NCBI GenBank assembly: GCA_036850595.1
Contig: CM072160.1
Span: 18,145,906-18,209,905 of the forward strand
Direction of reading: 5' to 3'
From: Rhyacichthys aspro
Taxonomy: Eukaryota > Chordata > Actinopteri > Gobiiformes > Rhyacichthyidae
DNA length: 64,000 bases
In this document: piece after piece, positions 20,908-35,900 of the stretch
Position numbering within the stretch: the first letter of the stretch is position 1
How the letters are laid out: the number at the start of each line of letters is the position of its first letter
The notes under the pieces: model-generated
Databases searched by the model: none
The model's input: only the letters and a program-made list of their open reading frames with translations
Told to the model about the DNA's origin: nothing
Position numbers and translations under genes: made by a program

Positions 20908-23900
20908 ATGGCCAAAAATCGGAACATTTCGCTCCTTGAATCGGGTAAGCCGCAGAAGTAAACCCAATTGTAGCTCAATGTAGTACGTTGCCGCTTGTGT
21001 TGATTGATTTCCCAACTGCTTTTGGCACTAATTAATCACTCATTGTTAAATTTCAGAGCTGTATTACCTAATATCTCGTTTTCTAACAACGGGTCCATGT
21101 CGAAGAGCAGCTGAGGTGAGCTGGCGTGTCTTGACTGGCACAGTGTCTTGTATTTCAAAATAGTTGACTAGAATGATAATAGCGTTTATGCAGACAATAT
21201 CATCTGAGGCATCCCTTTTCGTTCTCTATAGGTCCTGGCAAGTGAATTAGAGGAATATCAGGTCTGTATCCGTGTTGTCTTTGCTGCTTGTTATCTGCTA
21301 GCTGCTATCCATATGTGTCGGTTGAGTGTGGACATAAAACTTGTTTGACTCAGTCGACTTTTAACACCGCTGGACGTCTCACTCTTTTGACATCACTTGG
21401 GTTTAACTAGCTTTATGTTAGCGCCGGTGTTTCTATGGTGGCTTTACCTATTTCTGTTTTCGGCAGCTCTTACCCGGGAGATTGGATTGGCAGGGAAATG
21501 AGCACCCAAGATCTTATGAAGATGTGGTGAGTTTAAACTTCACATGTGTTAAGTTGACTGTCTGTGTTTGGTATTGTCTTGTGACAGCCGTGCTCCACGC
21601 TCTGTACTTGTTTACGGTCTTTGTTCTTTTTCCTGTTTCACTGTGGCCTTTCCGTAAGTTGTTATGACTCACAAAAACACGCTGTTCCACCACGAGTTAT
21701 TATTTCGAGCGACGACTGCAAATATATTGGAACAGAAATCGGTATTTTTGATAGAAGGTTTAATATTATTTAGCCCGACAGTTGGACTGCGGATAGGGTG
21801 GGTAGTAAGCTCCTCGCTCTGTCGAGACAGCAGCTCTGGCCAATCAGACGCCGCGATACGCTGTCACTGCGCTATTTTGCTTGTGAACCGCGCTCTGATT
21901 GGTCCATAAAAAGAGAGTGTTTTGCATAAGAAGCCACGCCTCTTGTGATACGAGTTCAGAAACATGAAAACACCAAATGCTCTGCCAGCTTGAAAGCTTT
22001 GTTGCTGCAAGTTGTTTTGTTCACGCACTCTCTATTGTCTAACTAAGAGCAAGACCCTTAATAAGAATAATTATAATGAAATAAAAAATATATCATTATA
22101 GCAAATCAATTGTCAGATTTTATATTTAGTCACATAACTTTATTTTTCACCGTTGTACTACATTTGCCATCACAGGTTGCAGCCAACAGACATATTGCTC
22201 CAGACCATTTGCTTAAGATATGTAAGCAGATTGGACCGATTCTTGACAAAGATGTGCCATCATGTGTCCCAGGTGTACATTCACTACTGGGCTCCGGAAA
22301 GCAGTCAATGCTCAGGACTGCAAAAGGTGATTGTTTTGTCTTTTTGTATAAATAATAAATATACACAACCAATTACTTTTTAAGGTTGGTAACTATTGTC
22401 TTTTCTCAAGCTTTTTTAACATGCATGTTTTTTTTCTGTGCTATGTTTCAGACTACGAGAATGTGCGGTTTAGCGCTTCATCATATGCAGCCCTACACAG
22501 GGGGCGACCACCAGAGAGGCCTTTGAACTGCAGAAAACCTCCACCTCTAGGTAAGTGCAAGATCCCTCTGTTATGTGAATTTATAAATGTGCAGATATTG
22601 CTTGTATTTGGTGTATTTGGTTCATTCCCTCCTATTAATCCACCATTGCGCATCAACAGTGAAGGTTCACAGAGGGAGAGAGCTGACGGGAGTCCAGCGA
22701 TTCAGCTCTATCAACCCCGTCTGCAACTATGAGCACATGCGTCTGCATCGGCGGATCCTTGGGCATCTGTCTGCAGTGTACTGTATTGCATTTGATCGCA
22801 GTGGTCTCAGGATCTTTACAGTACGATAATATCTTCTATCACAAATTTCTCTACTCACCTCAGTCTTTTTGAACCCTTGAATGTTATATGAGTGAGGGCA
22901 TTTATGTTCTCTGTTATTGTCTGTATTGTATGTATGCTTGCTCTGCACTGTCACATCATTACAGTAATTATTTTTTGTCCATTTTTAGGGCTCCGATGAC
23001 TGTTTAGTAAAGATTTGGTCTTCATTTGATGGAAGGCTGCATTCGACATTGAGAGGACACTCTGCTGAAATTACAGATTTGGCAGTAAATTACGAAAACA
23101 CGCTTATTGCGGCAGGAAGCTGTGACAAGACCATCCGTGTGTGGTGCCTTCGTACCTGTGCCCCTGTGGCTGTGCTGCAGGGCCACAGTGGATCAATTAC
23201 CTCCCTACAGGTACAGCACTCTCTTTATTGGGCCATATAGACCAGAATATCAGTCCTTTTAACATGTTATTCTGGGCCTAGAGGAATTCATGCCTGATCT
23301 CAGGATTTTTTTTTTCCCTAGTTCTCGCCATTTGCCAAGGGCTCAAAACGTTACATGCTGTCCACTGGGACTGATGCTACAGTCTGCTTCTGGCAGTGGG
23401 ATGTAAACAATATCAACTTTAGGTGAGTTCAGCTTTTACATTGTTCTTGTACAAAAAGCTTCTATAAAAAGTGTAATAAGACAATGAAGACACCATATAG
23501 TATGTAGGACTTTCAAGCCACCACCCTTTCAAGACTAAGCGCTGCTGAAGTTTTTCCAAAGGTGATATTTCTTAGAGAATCTGTGTCACACTAAGCATAT
23601 TTTTTAGAGAATCTGTGTCACGATGCAGAGTTTTAATACTAAGTAGAAACGTAGCACAAGCAGAGTCTGTACTCCTTAATTTACTTGTAAAAGGACAGAA
23701 TCTTTAATGGTTATTTTTGCACCAACTTCTGCCTAGGCTGAAGTTTGTTTTGAAATAAGGAAATAAGCAGTTAAAATGGACGTCTTGCTCACTAGCACTA
23801 GTTAGAGACCTTTCACCAGAAAATGAGGGCTGTTCTCAACTCCTTGTTGCACATATTCAATTCAGGTTAATGAACAAGTGACTTGTAGTTTAGCTTTCTT

Positions 23901-26900
23901 TCTTTTTGCACCTGAGGTATGCTAAAGCTACCAAGCGGCTAGCAACATCCTAAACAAGTAAACCGTATATTTCAAGCATAGGGCCAAATAGACTCTCTAC
24001 CATATTGCTATAGATTGCGATTACCGTATGTAACCATAAGAGAGGTCCCTGTGTGCGCAATTATTTTGTTTTACAGTAAAATTCAAAACACTGAACTATT
24101 AAAAAAACACAAATGACAAAACCTGATTGTGACATGCAATGTCGCAGCCTGTAAGTGGCCTGGAGAAAATGTCAGCTCTGTTAGAAAAGTAACTGTATAC
24201 CTACAGCAAACACTTAGAGACAAGTAAGACTGGTTGACAATTTGGCACTTTGCTGTCCTGGCTGTTGTGTGTTTTAGAGCACCCACTCTGTACAACTCTT
24301 TACACATTGTTAGATTCACTTCAAATCATCTGGAAGACATAGTGCAGTTTTAAAATAACTTGGCCTTTTCTCTGACTGTAGTCATCCTTCAACCATATAA
24401 TGTTAGAATATGCATAAAGAATGTATTTATTTTTGCTCTTTATTTTTATTTCAAGTGATCGGCCACATAAATTCACAGAAAGGCCGAGGCCAGGCGTTCA
24501 GACTGTGTGCTCCTCCTTCAGTCCAGGTAAATAATTCAACACTTTTTTTTGTGCAAAGACTTAATGCTTCAACAGCAGTTACTAAACCTTGTGTGTTCAA
24601 AAGCTTAATCAAATCAAATCTTTCAGGTGGAATGTTCTTAGCAACAGGAAGCACAGACGACGTCATCCGAATATATTACTTGGGAAGTGGCAATCCAGAA
24701 AAAATATCTGAACTTCATGAACATACGGTGAGGGCTTTTTTATTTCGCTGAATCTGACATCGAATCTTGTGCAATATTCTTCTACTTGACATTTACAATT
24801 TGTGCTCTCTTTGTAGGATAAAGTCGATAGCATTCAGTTTTGCCATTCAAGCGAAAGGTGCGCTCTAATTTAAACCAATCTCTAGTGTTAATGTTGTTTT
24901 TGCATTGGGAAGTAGTAATACAGATTTTTGCTGTGTTCTCAGATTTGTGAGCGGGAGTCGCGATGGAACAGCAAGGATCTGGAAGCTGCATAATCGACAG
25001 CAGTGGAGATGCATCTTGCTCAACATGTCTGCCACTCTCCCAGGGTTTGTTGATGAGTTGAAGTGTATATATTTTTGATCAATTTACATCACATGAGAAT
25101 ATACTTAAGCTTTATTTCCAAATTGTATCATTCATGTAAGATATGTTTTTACAGGCATGAAAAAGATGCTAAGTATGTGTATTTTATTGTGCAGCTCTGA
25201 ACCAGTGAATGAAGAAGAAAGCTACTTCAAACCCAAAGTCACCATGGTAGCGTGGGATCGCCATGACAATACAGTTATCACAGCCATTAACAACCATCTC
25301 CTCAAAGTGTGGAACTCCTACACAGGACAGCTGCTACATATCCTTAAAGTAAGTGAACACAACACTTCTTTGTCTAATATACAGAATATCCAAGAACTTC
25401 ACAACAATCCCAGTCAACGAAATAAGAACCTAACTCTGATATTGTTTCTAGGGCCATGAGGCTGAGGTGTTTGTCCTGGAACCACATCCCTTTGACCCTA
25501 GGATTATCCTGTCTGCTGGCCATGATGGGAATGTCTTCATATGGGACCTGCAGCACGGGATAAATATCCAGCACTACTTCAATATGGTACATGCACAACA
25601 TTGTTTTTTTTACCTTTTTTTTTTTTTTTTTGGTGATATTTGCTCAGTGCTCAGTTTGTTTTCTCTGGGCACTTGTAGAAACAATGATTATTGGCTCCTT
25701 CCATTAGGTTCTATGGTGCTTTAAAATACCTTTTTCCAACATAGACAAATGCAAACAATGTTATTTTGAGGTTATTATTAACAGGAAACAAATTTAAGCC
25801 AATGTTTTCCAGATGTTTTGTCAGGGGGCAAAAGACATAAAGATTTGTGATCTTATTCCCTGGTCTTTTCAAAATTACTTTGGTCATTTTTTTGTGTTTT
25901 GGGTCATTTTGGGTCATTTTTTTTTTTATCTCCTAATGATATTTTAGTTATTTGTATCATAGCTTTGTACCTCTTTCAGTGTAATACTTTTCATTATTTG
26001 AATGTCAATCCTGACCATAACCAATTCCCAAAGTAGCTTAAATGGTTATAGAATATTCTGGGGGGACTTTGGGAACCACAATGTTAAACTATATACTACA
26101 AAGCATTTTTTGTAGCTAATGACTTTCTGTTTCTTGGATTTATGTGCTCCTTTCACACAGATCGAGGGCCAGGGCCATGGAGCGGTTTTTGACTGCAAAT
26201 TCACCCCCGACGGCCAACGTTTCGCCTGCACAGACTCCCATGGCCATCTGCTCATCTTTGGCTTTGGCAGTTCCAAGCCCTATGACAAGGCAAGAATAAG
26301 ACTCATTCAGGATTAAAGGAGCCCACTGATCACTGTCAGAGATAAAGTAACTGTGTTATTTCTGCTCCACAGCTTCCAGACCAGGTGTTCTTTCACACGG
26401 ACTACAGACCTCTGATCCGGGACGCCAATGGTTTTGTACTGGATGAACAGACACAGCAGGCTCCACATCTCATGCCCCCGCCCTTCTTGGTGGATGTAGA
26501 TGGGAACCCCCACCCACCAAGGTAAAGATATTTTTATCCATGAAGCTTAAAAACACAAAATGCATGATTTTTAGCCACACCACACACTATCTTCTTCACT
26601 TCCATTTAATTCAACTTTATTAATCCCCAATTCATTTGTTAGGTCTCTAAATAAATTATAAAGCAAATGAGTTGACTTCCACAGATTGATTGATTGTACA
26701 GTCTTATTGTGGTCAGGAAGAAGGAGTTCTGTGGCATTCTGTCCAGCAGCTCACTGATCTCAGACGTCAACTGGCTGCTCTCTGTTGTTCAAAAACTCAG
26801 TGCAGGGGATGGTCCATGTTGTTCAGTATAGCAACTGTCCTGTTGTGTGTTGCTCCACTGCTTCCACCAGAGTCTCCAAACAAATTCCTAAAATTGAACC

Positions 26901-29900
26901 AGCCCTTTTTATTAGTTTTTTATGTCGCCTACATTCTTTTTCTAAGACTGCCCTCCTAACTGACTGCAGCATAAAAAAAACGAATTATCCATTACATTTG
27001 CTGCAAGTTATTGTTTACATGAACCTTAGCCGAGTAAGACGGCCAGATCCACAGAATGCAGGTCCCCCTTTAGACCACAATGATAGCACAAGCACCAAAG
27101 TCTCCGATAACATAGAATAAGGACGTTTATGCTGAAGGCATGCAGGCAGTTGAGATGAACACTTTGATATTGACTTATATTGGAAGTTAACTCTTGTGAA
27201 ATAGCTCCATCCATGTGAAAGGTCATTTTTGTTTTTAGTGCTCACCATGAGAGGAAAGCTACGCCTATCTTCTTTTATGCTTATAGGAGGCAAAAGCCAT
27301 GTTTACTTTGGTTATCAGCTTTATAAAAATTTTAACCTGGAGCAGTTTAAGTTCCAGGTAGAGGATAGAAATGTGTTCCACTGACCAATCAGCAACATGA
27401 AACAAGTAGCCGGTGTCAAGAAGGAATGCTGAAAATGGGTTTTATGGTTTGCATTATGTTGAGATCAACTGAGTAATAAACTCTGTGATATTTCTTTTAA
27501 TGCAGCATTTAAAACGTAGACTCTGTTGGTTGTTAATCTTTAGCTAAATTGGGTGTATGTATATTCATTTAGTCTGGTGCTGTTTGTTTTGCACCAGTTA
27601 AGTTTAATTTCTTGTTTTTCCTCATGTTAACTCTCTCCTACATGTCGCTGTGATTGGTCGTTTTGCACCAACTCCGCCTGTTTCACAGGAAGCACACTCA
27701 GCTCCACAAAGAAACAGGGTTAACTCAACAAGATGATAACCCACTTTGTGATACCACTTACCCAGATCTGATTGTTAGGTTTTGTCTAACTGGGAGGAGA
27801 GACACTACTACCTAGCTGCAAACTGTCAAAAACGGATATAAACAGTAAAATGCAACCAGGAGAGCCAGGAGATATCTTCTGTGTGAGCATTAATTTAGAT
27901 TTTTGATAATAATTCAAGATGTTATATGATAACAGTCACTGGCTTTAAAAATCTATTAAAGCTAAAGCACAGTTGTACACAGAAAAGGAGATGGAACGAG
28001 AAACTGCTGCCACAAGTACAACCAGGTCTCAACAGGACAAGTGTTAGGCGTTTTATTATTGGTAATGAAACATTGGTGTGAAGTTTCTCTGAACTGTGTG
28101 TCTGCCCTCATTGATGGTGTTAGGGTTGTAAACATAAAATAACAGGCTTTTATGCTGGTGTTTGGCGCCAGTGTGATCTGGGCTTAAAAGAAATTAACAG
28201 CCATTTGCCATTGATAATATATATGTAAATGAACTTTTTATTTCTAACTTTATTCAGGTATCAGCGTTTGGTCCCAGGCCGAGAGAACATTGCTGCTGAA
28301 CACCTAGTTCCCCAGCTGGGATATGTTGCCACAAGTAAGAAATTAAATCAGTTCCCACTTATGGTCTTTTTTACCCATATCTCCTTATGCTCTTTATGTT
28401 CATGATGCCTGTTACTTTCAGGTGACGGGGAGGTGGTTGAGCAGGTGATCAGCCAGCAGACTTCAGATCCAGAAGAGATATCAGCAAGACGTAGCAGTCT
28501 CCTGGATGAGGCTATCCGCCAGCTCCAGCAACAACAAGATGGACAAAACCAGGCTGGCACCGAAGCACAGGGGGCAGGAGTAGCACAAGGGCAAGCTAGC
28601 GGCGAGGGTCAACCGTTGCCGCCAGCGCCGAGCACTCCCCGCCGAGGTATCACTCTGTGGATTTGGCTGCCATTCTTAAATCTACTCATTGTTCACAAGT
28701 TTAACAAGTTATTTGTCCTTGCAGTGTCAGTCAACGATCGAGCAGATGTGCAGTCGCCCCCAAATGTGGGTTTACGGCGCAGTGGTCAAGTGGAGGGTGT
28801 TCGACAGATGCACCAGAATGCTCCTCGCAGCCAGATGGCCACGGAGAGGGACCTTCAGGCTTGGAGACGGAGGGTGGTGGTGCCTGAACTTCCACGGAGC
28901 AGCTACAGGTAAAGAAATGTACATAAACCAGGCTTAGGGCTTGACAAACAAAAAAGACCACTGTTATTAGAGTTCATGTCTTTTCCAGGGACCAGGAGGA
29001 AGTCAGAACTGTTAAAGGAGATGAAGAGGTTGCTCTGTTTGTGGCAAAGAAAAGACGCATCATGTACAGCAGCTGTCGAGTCAGTATCTCTTTCTTGCTT
29101 CAGCTTTAGTCTTGATGTTTTTATAGTATATGTGACATGTTCACTGTTCTACATTCGGGAACATTTGGCTCAGTAGTAGTATAACATAATCATGTTTTAT
29201 CCATTCATTACTCCCAGTCTTTGTAAGTAAGACAGTCCCATCTGTCCACACAGGATGACTCAGACGAGGAGCCCCCTACCACCAATAAAAGAACGCACGG
29301 TCGCAGTGACTCTCTGGAGTTTCTCGACTTGTCTTGTGAAGAAGGAGAGGAGACGGCCAGCTCGGAAGCACACTCTGAGGTATCGCAATCACCACTACGT
29401 AACTTTTCAGCCTGTATACCGATGAAAAGACTAAAACAGACAATTGCTGTGGCAAAACTCACACAAGACTGTTAAGTTTATAAATATCCTTGCTGTAATG
29501 TAAATTAGGATTGATGTCACATGTTTTGGCTAGATATGTGATGTCATGAGATGGTAATGTGCCAATGTCACAATCACAGTGGAGTATCTTTGATAAGAGG
29601 TGCACTTTCTTTAAAAGGAGGGTTAGTCTCATTGTTTCTTGTCAATAAGCTTTCAAAATGAATTTAATACTATTTTTTAATACTAGCAGAGAGCTTTCAA
29701 ATTAAAATGTGTTTTATTGTCTCTCCCAAGGACAATGAACTGGATGGCAGTGACCTGGATACATCCAATGATGAGGAGTGGAATAGTGACAGCTCAAGGT
29801 ATAAACATTCTTCGAACTGACAGTAATGTGACAGAAATGTGTCTGACTAAATTAAGTATATTCAGACACATTGATCTGCGAAAAAAGAGAATTTGAGTTA

Positions 29901-32900
29901 CAGTTTTTAATCTGATGGGTATTCTGTGAAGCCAGTTCACTTTTTTTGGTAAGTTTTTTTAATCAGTTGCATAGAAGGCACTCACTATAGTTAGTGAATT
30001 TCTTAGTTACTATGAATATTTCATGGTGCAAAGGTTAGCTTGGTCCAGAGCAGACTTACATTCATTCTTAGCTCAAACATTACCTGAACCAGTGGCCAAA
30101 ATATCCATTTGTTAGTGAAGTTATTATCACCATAGAAGTGTTTTCAATAATAAACACTAGAGAATAAATTAAATGTTTAGCCTCCTAAAAACTGAGAGCA
30201 CCTTATCCCCTTGTGGGGCCCCAATCAGAGTACAAAAACTAATTTATATTCACCACAATCTATTAACTTTGAATATAAATACTACTCTTACTTGAACAGC
30301 CACACGTCCAGCGAGTATTCAGATTGGACGGCCGACGCTGGAATAAACCTGCAGCCCTCCACTCCTCTGTCCTCACGAAAGCGTGTACGGCGCCAGCTCA
30401 GCAGCTCCGAAGAGGAGAACGAGGAAGAGGAGAACGAGGAGGAGGAGGAAAAGCAACAACACAGCGACGAAGAAGAAAGCCCTCGGAAGAAAAGCAAAAG
30501 CAAAGGGAAGAAAGTTAATACCAAGTCCCCAAGGGTAAGTTCTTATACGTAGTTCATAAACTGGCACTACATTATTTAATACTCTAAAATACTTACTCAT
30601 CTATCATGTTTGATTTAGCGACCAAAGCCCAGACCATCCATCAACAGGGAAGTGTCCAATGAGTTCAGACCATCTCAATGGATCACTGATGTCGTTCCCA
30701 GGAAGTCTCCTTTTGTTCCCCAAATGGGTGATGAGGTACGCAAAGACAATAGATTAAAAGGTCATCTCTGAATTTCTTGCCAAATATAATTAGCTCTGTG
30801 TCTCTGTTAGGTAATCTACTTTCGCCAAGGACACGAGGCCTATGTTGAAGCAGTGAGCCGGCATGAACTCTATCCCATAAATTTAGAAAAACAGCCTTGG
30901 AAGAAAATGGAGCTGCGGGTAAGACGATAAGATGGGTTCATATCAGTTTAACAGGGCGTTACCATTGGTTAGATAACGTGTTAAGTATAATGGCTTCTTC
31001 AACTTTTCATTCATTGTTGGCTGTGAATGGCTGATTTCAGGATCAAGAGTTTGTGAAGATTACAGGAATCAAATATGAAGTGTGCCCACCGACACTTTGC
31101 TGCCTGAAGTTAACAATTATTGACACTGGGACCGGCAAAATCACAGACAAGTCTTTTTCTATCAAGTAAGCAGCTTTTTTTGCTGGTTTAATGGTTGACT
31201 TTTTATTTCAACCTTTACATATAATAAAAATGCATTTTTTTCCCCCAAAGGTATCATGACATGCCAGATGTGATCGATTTCTTGGTGCTGCGTCAGAGTT
31301 ACGATGAGGCACTTCGGAGAAACTGGCAGCCAAGTAAGAGAGCACCACAATTTAAGTTGGAGAATGTCTTAATGCAGAGATATTCCTGCTGTCAATCCAA
31401 GTGTATGCTTCGCGACACATACTCCTTCATAGATTTAGCAGATTTGCCCACATGCTGCTGGGTACAAAGCCTGTTACTCATCCACTCCTCCAGAGGGCAC
31501 CCCAGCGATAAGTTTTCACATGATGTATGACACCAAGGAACTACTTCCTGGTTAGAGCTGTCACTGTTCAAGAGTAAACATTGTAATTTACATTGATTTA
31601 TTTAGTTACTGTTGTTTAGATTATTCCGATGCGCAATACTTCTACCCACGAATGTGCTCTGATCTGTCATATTTGTCACATGAGCACATTAACATAACCA
31701 TTATTGTAGCGGCCATATGGATTGATGTCCTGCGTTCTCGTACTCAAACAGCAAGTATATCCCTAACTATATCTGCCTCTACCTGAATAAATTGCTTTTC
31801 TAAGTAAGTAAATGTAGTAATAGACAGTCTTCTATTAGGTTCTATTAAAATTGCCTTGTTGCTTCAAATCAAGCACTCAAGACTGAAGGGAAGAGCTTTA
31901 GCCTTAACCTAAGTTTTTGGCACTGCAGTGTTTAACCTAAGTTTAACCTAAGTTTTCTAATTAGTGAAAGGGCCTTTGCTGTTGCTGCACCTCGGCTATT
32001 GAACAGTCTTCTTCTCAACATTAGAGCGGCCCAGTCCCTCAGTGTTTTTAAATCCTCACTAATGAGCCATTTGTTTGCACTGACTTTTTAACACAAGTTG
32101 AACTGGACTTTGACTATCTTTTTATCCATTTTATTACTTCTTGTTTTCACGTCGTGTTTGATTTGGGGTTTTTTTTACTACTACATTACTGTTTTAATTG
32201 CACTTTACTGAGTCTGTAAAGCACTTTGGGCAGCAATGGTTGTTGACATAATTAAAATATGGCTATATATGGTTAGTACTTCCAGCTTAATAATAATCAG
32301 TAGAATTAAAAAATAAAATGCAACATATTTTATTTGTTCAGTCACTAACTGCTTGTAGTCTGTTGTACATAAACATCACCAAGATTACTTTTTTGTGCAG
32401 TTGCTTATTTGTGGCATTGACTGTATTCAGTTTTGTCTTTGTCATCTTATTTGGAGAAATCCAATTTCATTTCATTCTTTATTATTTTATGCTGCACACA
32501 AAGTTGCATCATATCTGTTCCTGTTACTTTGGTGGAACTTATTAGTGAGCCTTCTTATGGCTCTGAATGTAAAACAGCTTTCTTATTAAAACGCCAGAGG
32601 CCATGCAGACTGACAAAGAAAGTGATGTTTGTCATTTTTTGTGTGTGTGTTGCAGACGACAGGTTTCGCTCGGTGATAGATGACGCTTGGTGGTTTGGGA
32701 CCATTGTCTGTCAAGAGCCCTATCAGCCGGAATACCCCGACAGCCTCTTTCAGTGCTTCCAAGTCAGGTAGGTAAACGGGCACTGTCTGGAGAGCCTGAC
32801 GTTAATGCTGTGAAGGTGTCTGCAACGTAATTTATTCTTGGTAATTATCGCAACCTCATAACATTATCTTTCATTACCACCAGATGGGACAACGGGGAGA

Positions 32901-35900
32901 CTGAGAAGCTGAGTCCTTGGGATGTAGAACCCATTTCTGATGAAGGTAAATAGTTTTGCTGTTTTATTTTTTATTGAGATTTTCTACAGTGTTTCATACA
33001 TGTGATGGCATTGCTTGTTGCCTATTGAACACTTGTGTCTTTGTTGTGCAGCCCAGCAGCCCGAGACCGAAGGTGGTGGCATCCCTGTGACGGCGGAGGA
33101 GATGAGCGAGCTCATGTACAAGCCTCTGCCTGGAGAGTGGGGCGAGAGGAGCAGGGATGAGGAGTGTGAACGCATCATAGTGGGCATCAGTCAGCTCACC
33201 ACTGTCGGTGCGTGTACATACAGAGCATCTTTAACTTCTGTAATAAGCACATGTCATTCATATGTTTTTATGTATATTCATCTACCATTTGTTTCACAGA
33301 AATCACAGCGCCCTTCTCTGGTCCTGTTGACCTCATCCAGTATCCCACCTACTGCACTGTGATTGCCTACCCCACTGATCTTGGCACTATCAGACTGCGG
33401 CTTATGAATAGATTCTATAGGCAAGTGCTATACCAACAGTCCTATTTACTTGTTTTAGTAAATATTACCTATTCCACACATGTACAACTTGTGTATTTAT
33501 TTAATTCTACAGGCGCCTCTCTGCACTAATCTGGGACGCAAGGTATATTGCACACAATGCGCGCACTTTCAATGAGCCAAGGAGCAAAATAGCCCACTCA
33601 GCAAAAATCATCACCAATGTTCTACTGAAATTTGTCAAGTAAGTTCCAAATCAGTAATGGAGCACAGTCAGTTCTTCAATAGGAAATGTCTCACAGTAGA
33701 GCTTCTCTACTGTGCGTATGCGTATGTGCAAGTGTTATTTTATGTATGGTGTATGTTCTTTGCTTAGGTTGGTGTTGTTTTTTTCTTGTGTATGTTGTAT
33801 GCTATGTTACATGTTGTGACAGACTGTGGAAACAAATTTTCCTATGGGACAATAAGTCTATCTATCTCACATTCCTTCATTTTTCTTTCACAGTAACCCA
33901 AGCTGCTCAGATATTATGGAGATTTACAATGCTGTGGAAGAGATGGATGTTGATGACGATGAAGTAAGTTTGAGCATTTCCTGTCAAATTGCGCAAACCA
34001 ACGATTGAGTTCATAATATATAATAATGTTCACAGGAGGAGGACACAGAGGCACCAGGAACCTCTTCTGGACACCGACTGCGTCAGGTAAATTTATAAAA
34101 ATGCTGAGGAGAGAACATCAAATAGTGACATGATGGGACCGACCAAGCGACTTGTGACTATTTCCTCATTTCTACTTCCTGTTCGTAGCGCTCTGCAGAA
34201 GTTGTGCCAGATCGAGACGCCTGGAAGGAGCAGTGCAAGAATCTGCTGGACTACATATTTCAGTGCGAGGACTCTGAGCCGTTCAGGCAGCCTGTGGATC
34301 CTGAAAACTATCCAGTAAGAAGGCATTGAATATGTTTATGTTACACCATGAGACTACTTCAAATGATTGCCTCAGAAAGACTGTAATTGGACTTGGAAAT
34401 AGATCTAAACTTGTGAGCTGTAACAGCTTAGTCAAGGTGTCATTTAAGTAAACAAATTAGGAAAAACACAAATAGCACTGCTTTGAATAATACTTTTTTA
34501 GACTGATTATTTAAAGTTCATGCCACTCTAGTGCTGGCTAACTTGTTAGTCGGTTGTTTTGGTTTGACTTATAATTCTGTGTTCATGTGCTCCTTGAAAG
34601 GCAGAGTTTCCAAGTTAAGAAGTTTCTTGTGTTCATGTGAATTTACCTTGGAAAGTAACATTTCTTTTTGCAGATGACTCCATAATTTTTTTTCGAATTT
34701 AGGTTTAATGTTAGCTCTTCTTTCCTTTTTATTAAAGGCTGAATGCTACTAAAAACCTAGACCTTGAATTTAGCATCAGCCTGGGGGGAGCACTCAGGAC
34801 TGAATAGTTAGTCTGTCTTGTTCATGTAAACTCAGGTAAAGACAGAAGTCCCCTTAGACTTACTAATCAACTATGACTGACTAAGCTGTGCATGTGATGT
34901 GACTGTACTTACTGTAATATAATCTTCTGTGATGTTTTGTGCTTGTCCAGGACTACCATGACATCATTGACACACCAATGGATTTTGGCACAGTCAAGAG
35001 GACTTTGGAGCAAGACCGCTATGAAAACCCCATAGAACTCTGCAAAGATGCCCGCTTAATATTTGCCAACGCAAAAGCTTACACGCCCAATAAACGCTCC
35101 AAGGTACTGCATTTAGTCACAATGACAGGCCTCTGATGCTAAAATCAGTTTGTCATGTTTAAAACAATTTTTTCATTCTTAGATTTACAGCATGACCTTG
35201 CGGCTCTCTGCCTTCTTCGAAACGCAAATCCGAACTATCATATCAGAGTATAAAACGGCTGTGAAGAGCAGCGAGAGGCTTCGTCGCAGCCAAAGGTTCC
35301 GGAAGAAGATGCAGCAGCCAGATCAGCCTTCTACCACCAACACAAAGTTAGTTGTTATAAAAAGAGGTTTACATTTCAAGATATAGGTTTGTGTGTTTGT
35401 AGAAAAAGTAGTTACTGATGTTTTGTTTTCCTCAGTCAAAAAAGGGGTGCTGTCAAAACTCAGGAAAAAGTGGAGATGACATCAGTGACCAAATCTACCT
35501 CAGCCAAAGTGTCTGTTCCAGAGAGGGCCCGCAGGAGTCGGAGCAGCAGCTCAGGGCACAGCTCCTCAGAGGATGACTCCAAAGCTGCATCATCATCGCC
35601 AGGTAGACAGAACAATAAAAATACGTAAAGGCTGGTTCTTATTCACAAAGTTGTTCCTCTGGAATTATAGTTTTTTTTCTGTTGTTTCAGAGTCTGAAAG
35701 TGAGAGTGAAGCCAGTGAGTCAGAGGATGACAAATGTCAGAGTTCCTCAAGACAACAAAGCAACAAAGCAAGAGTTACCAGAAGCAACAATTCTAAACAG
35801 AGGAGAAAAGGTCAGGGGTTATCCATGTACATTTATGCTACATGTGAGTTTAATGTGGCTTGAAAAATACAAAAACAAAATTGTTATATCTTATAGTTGC

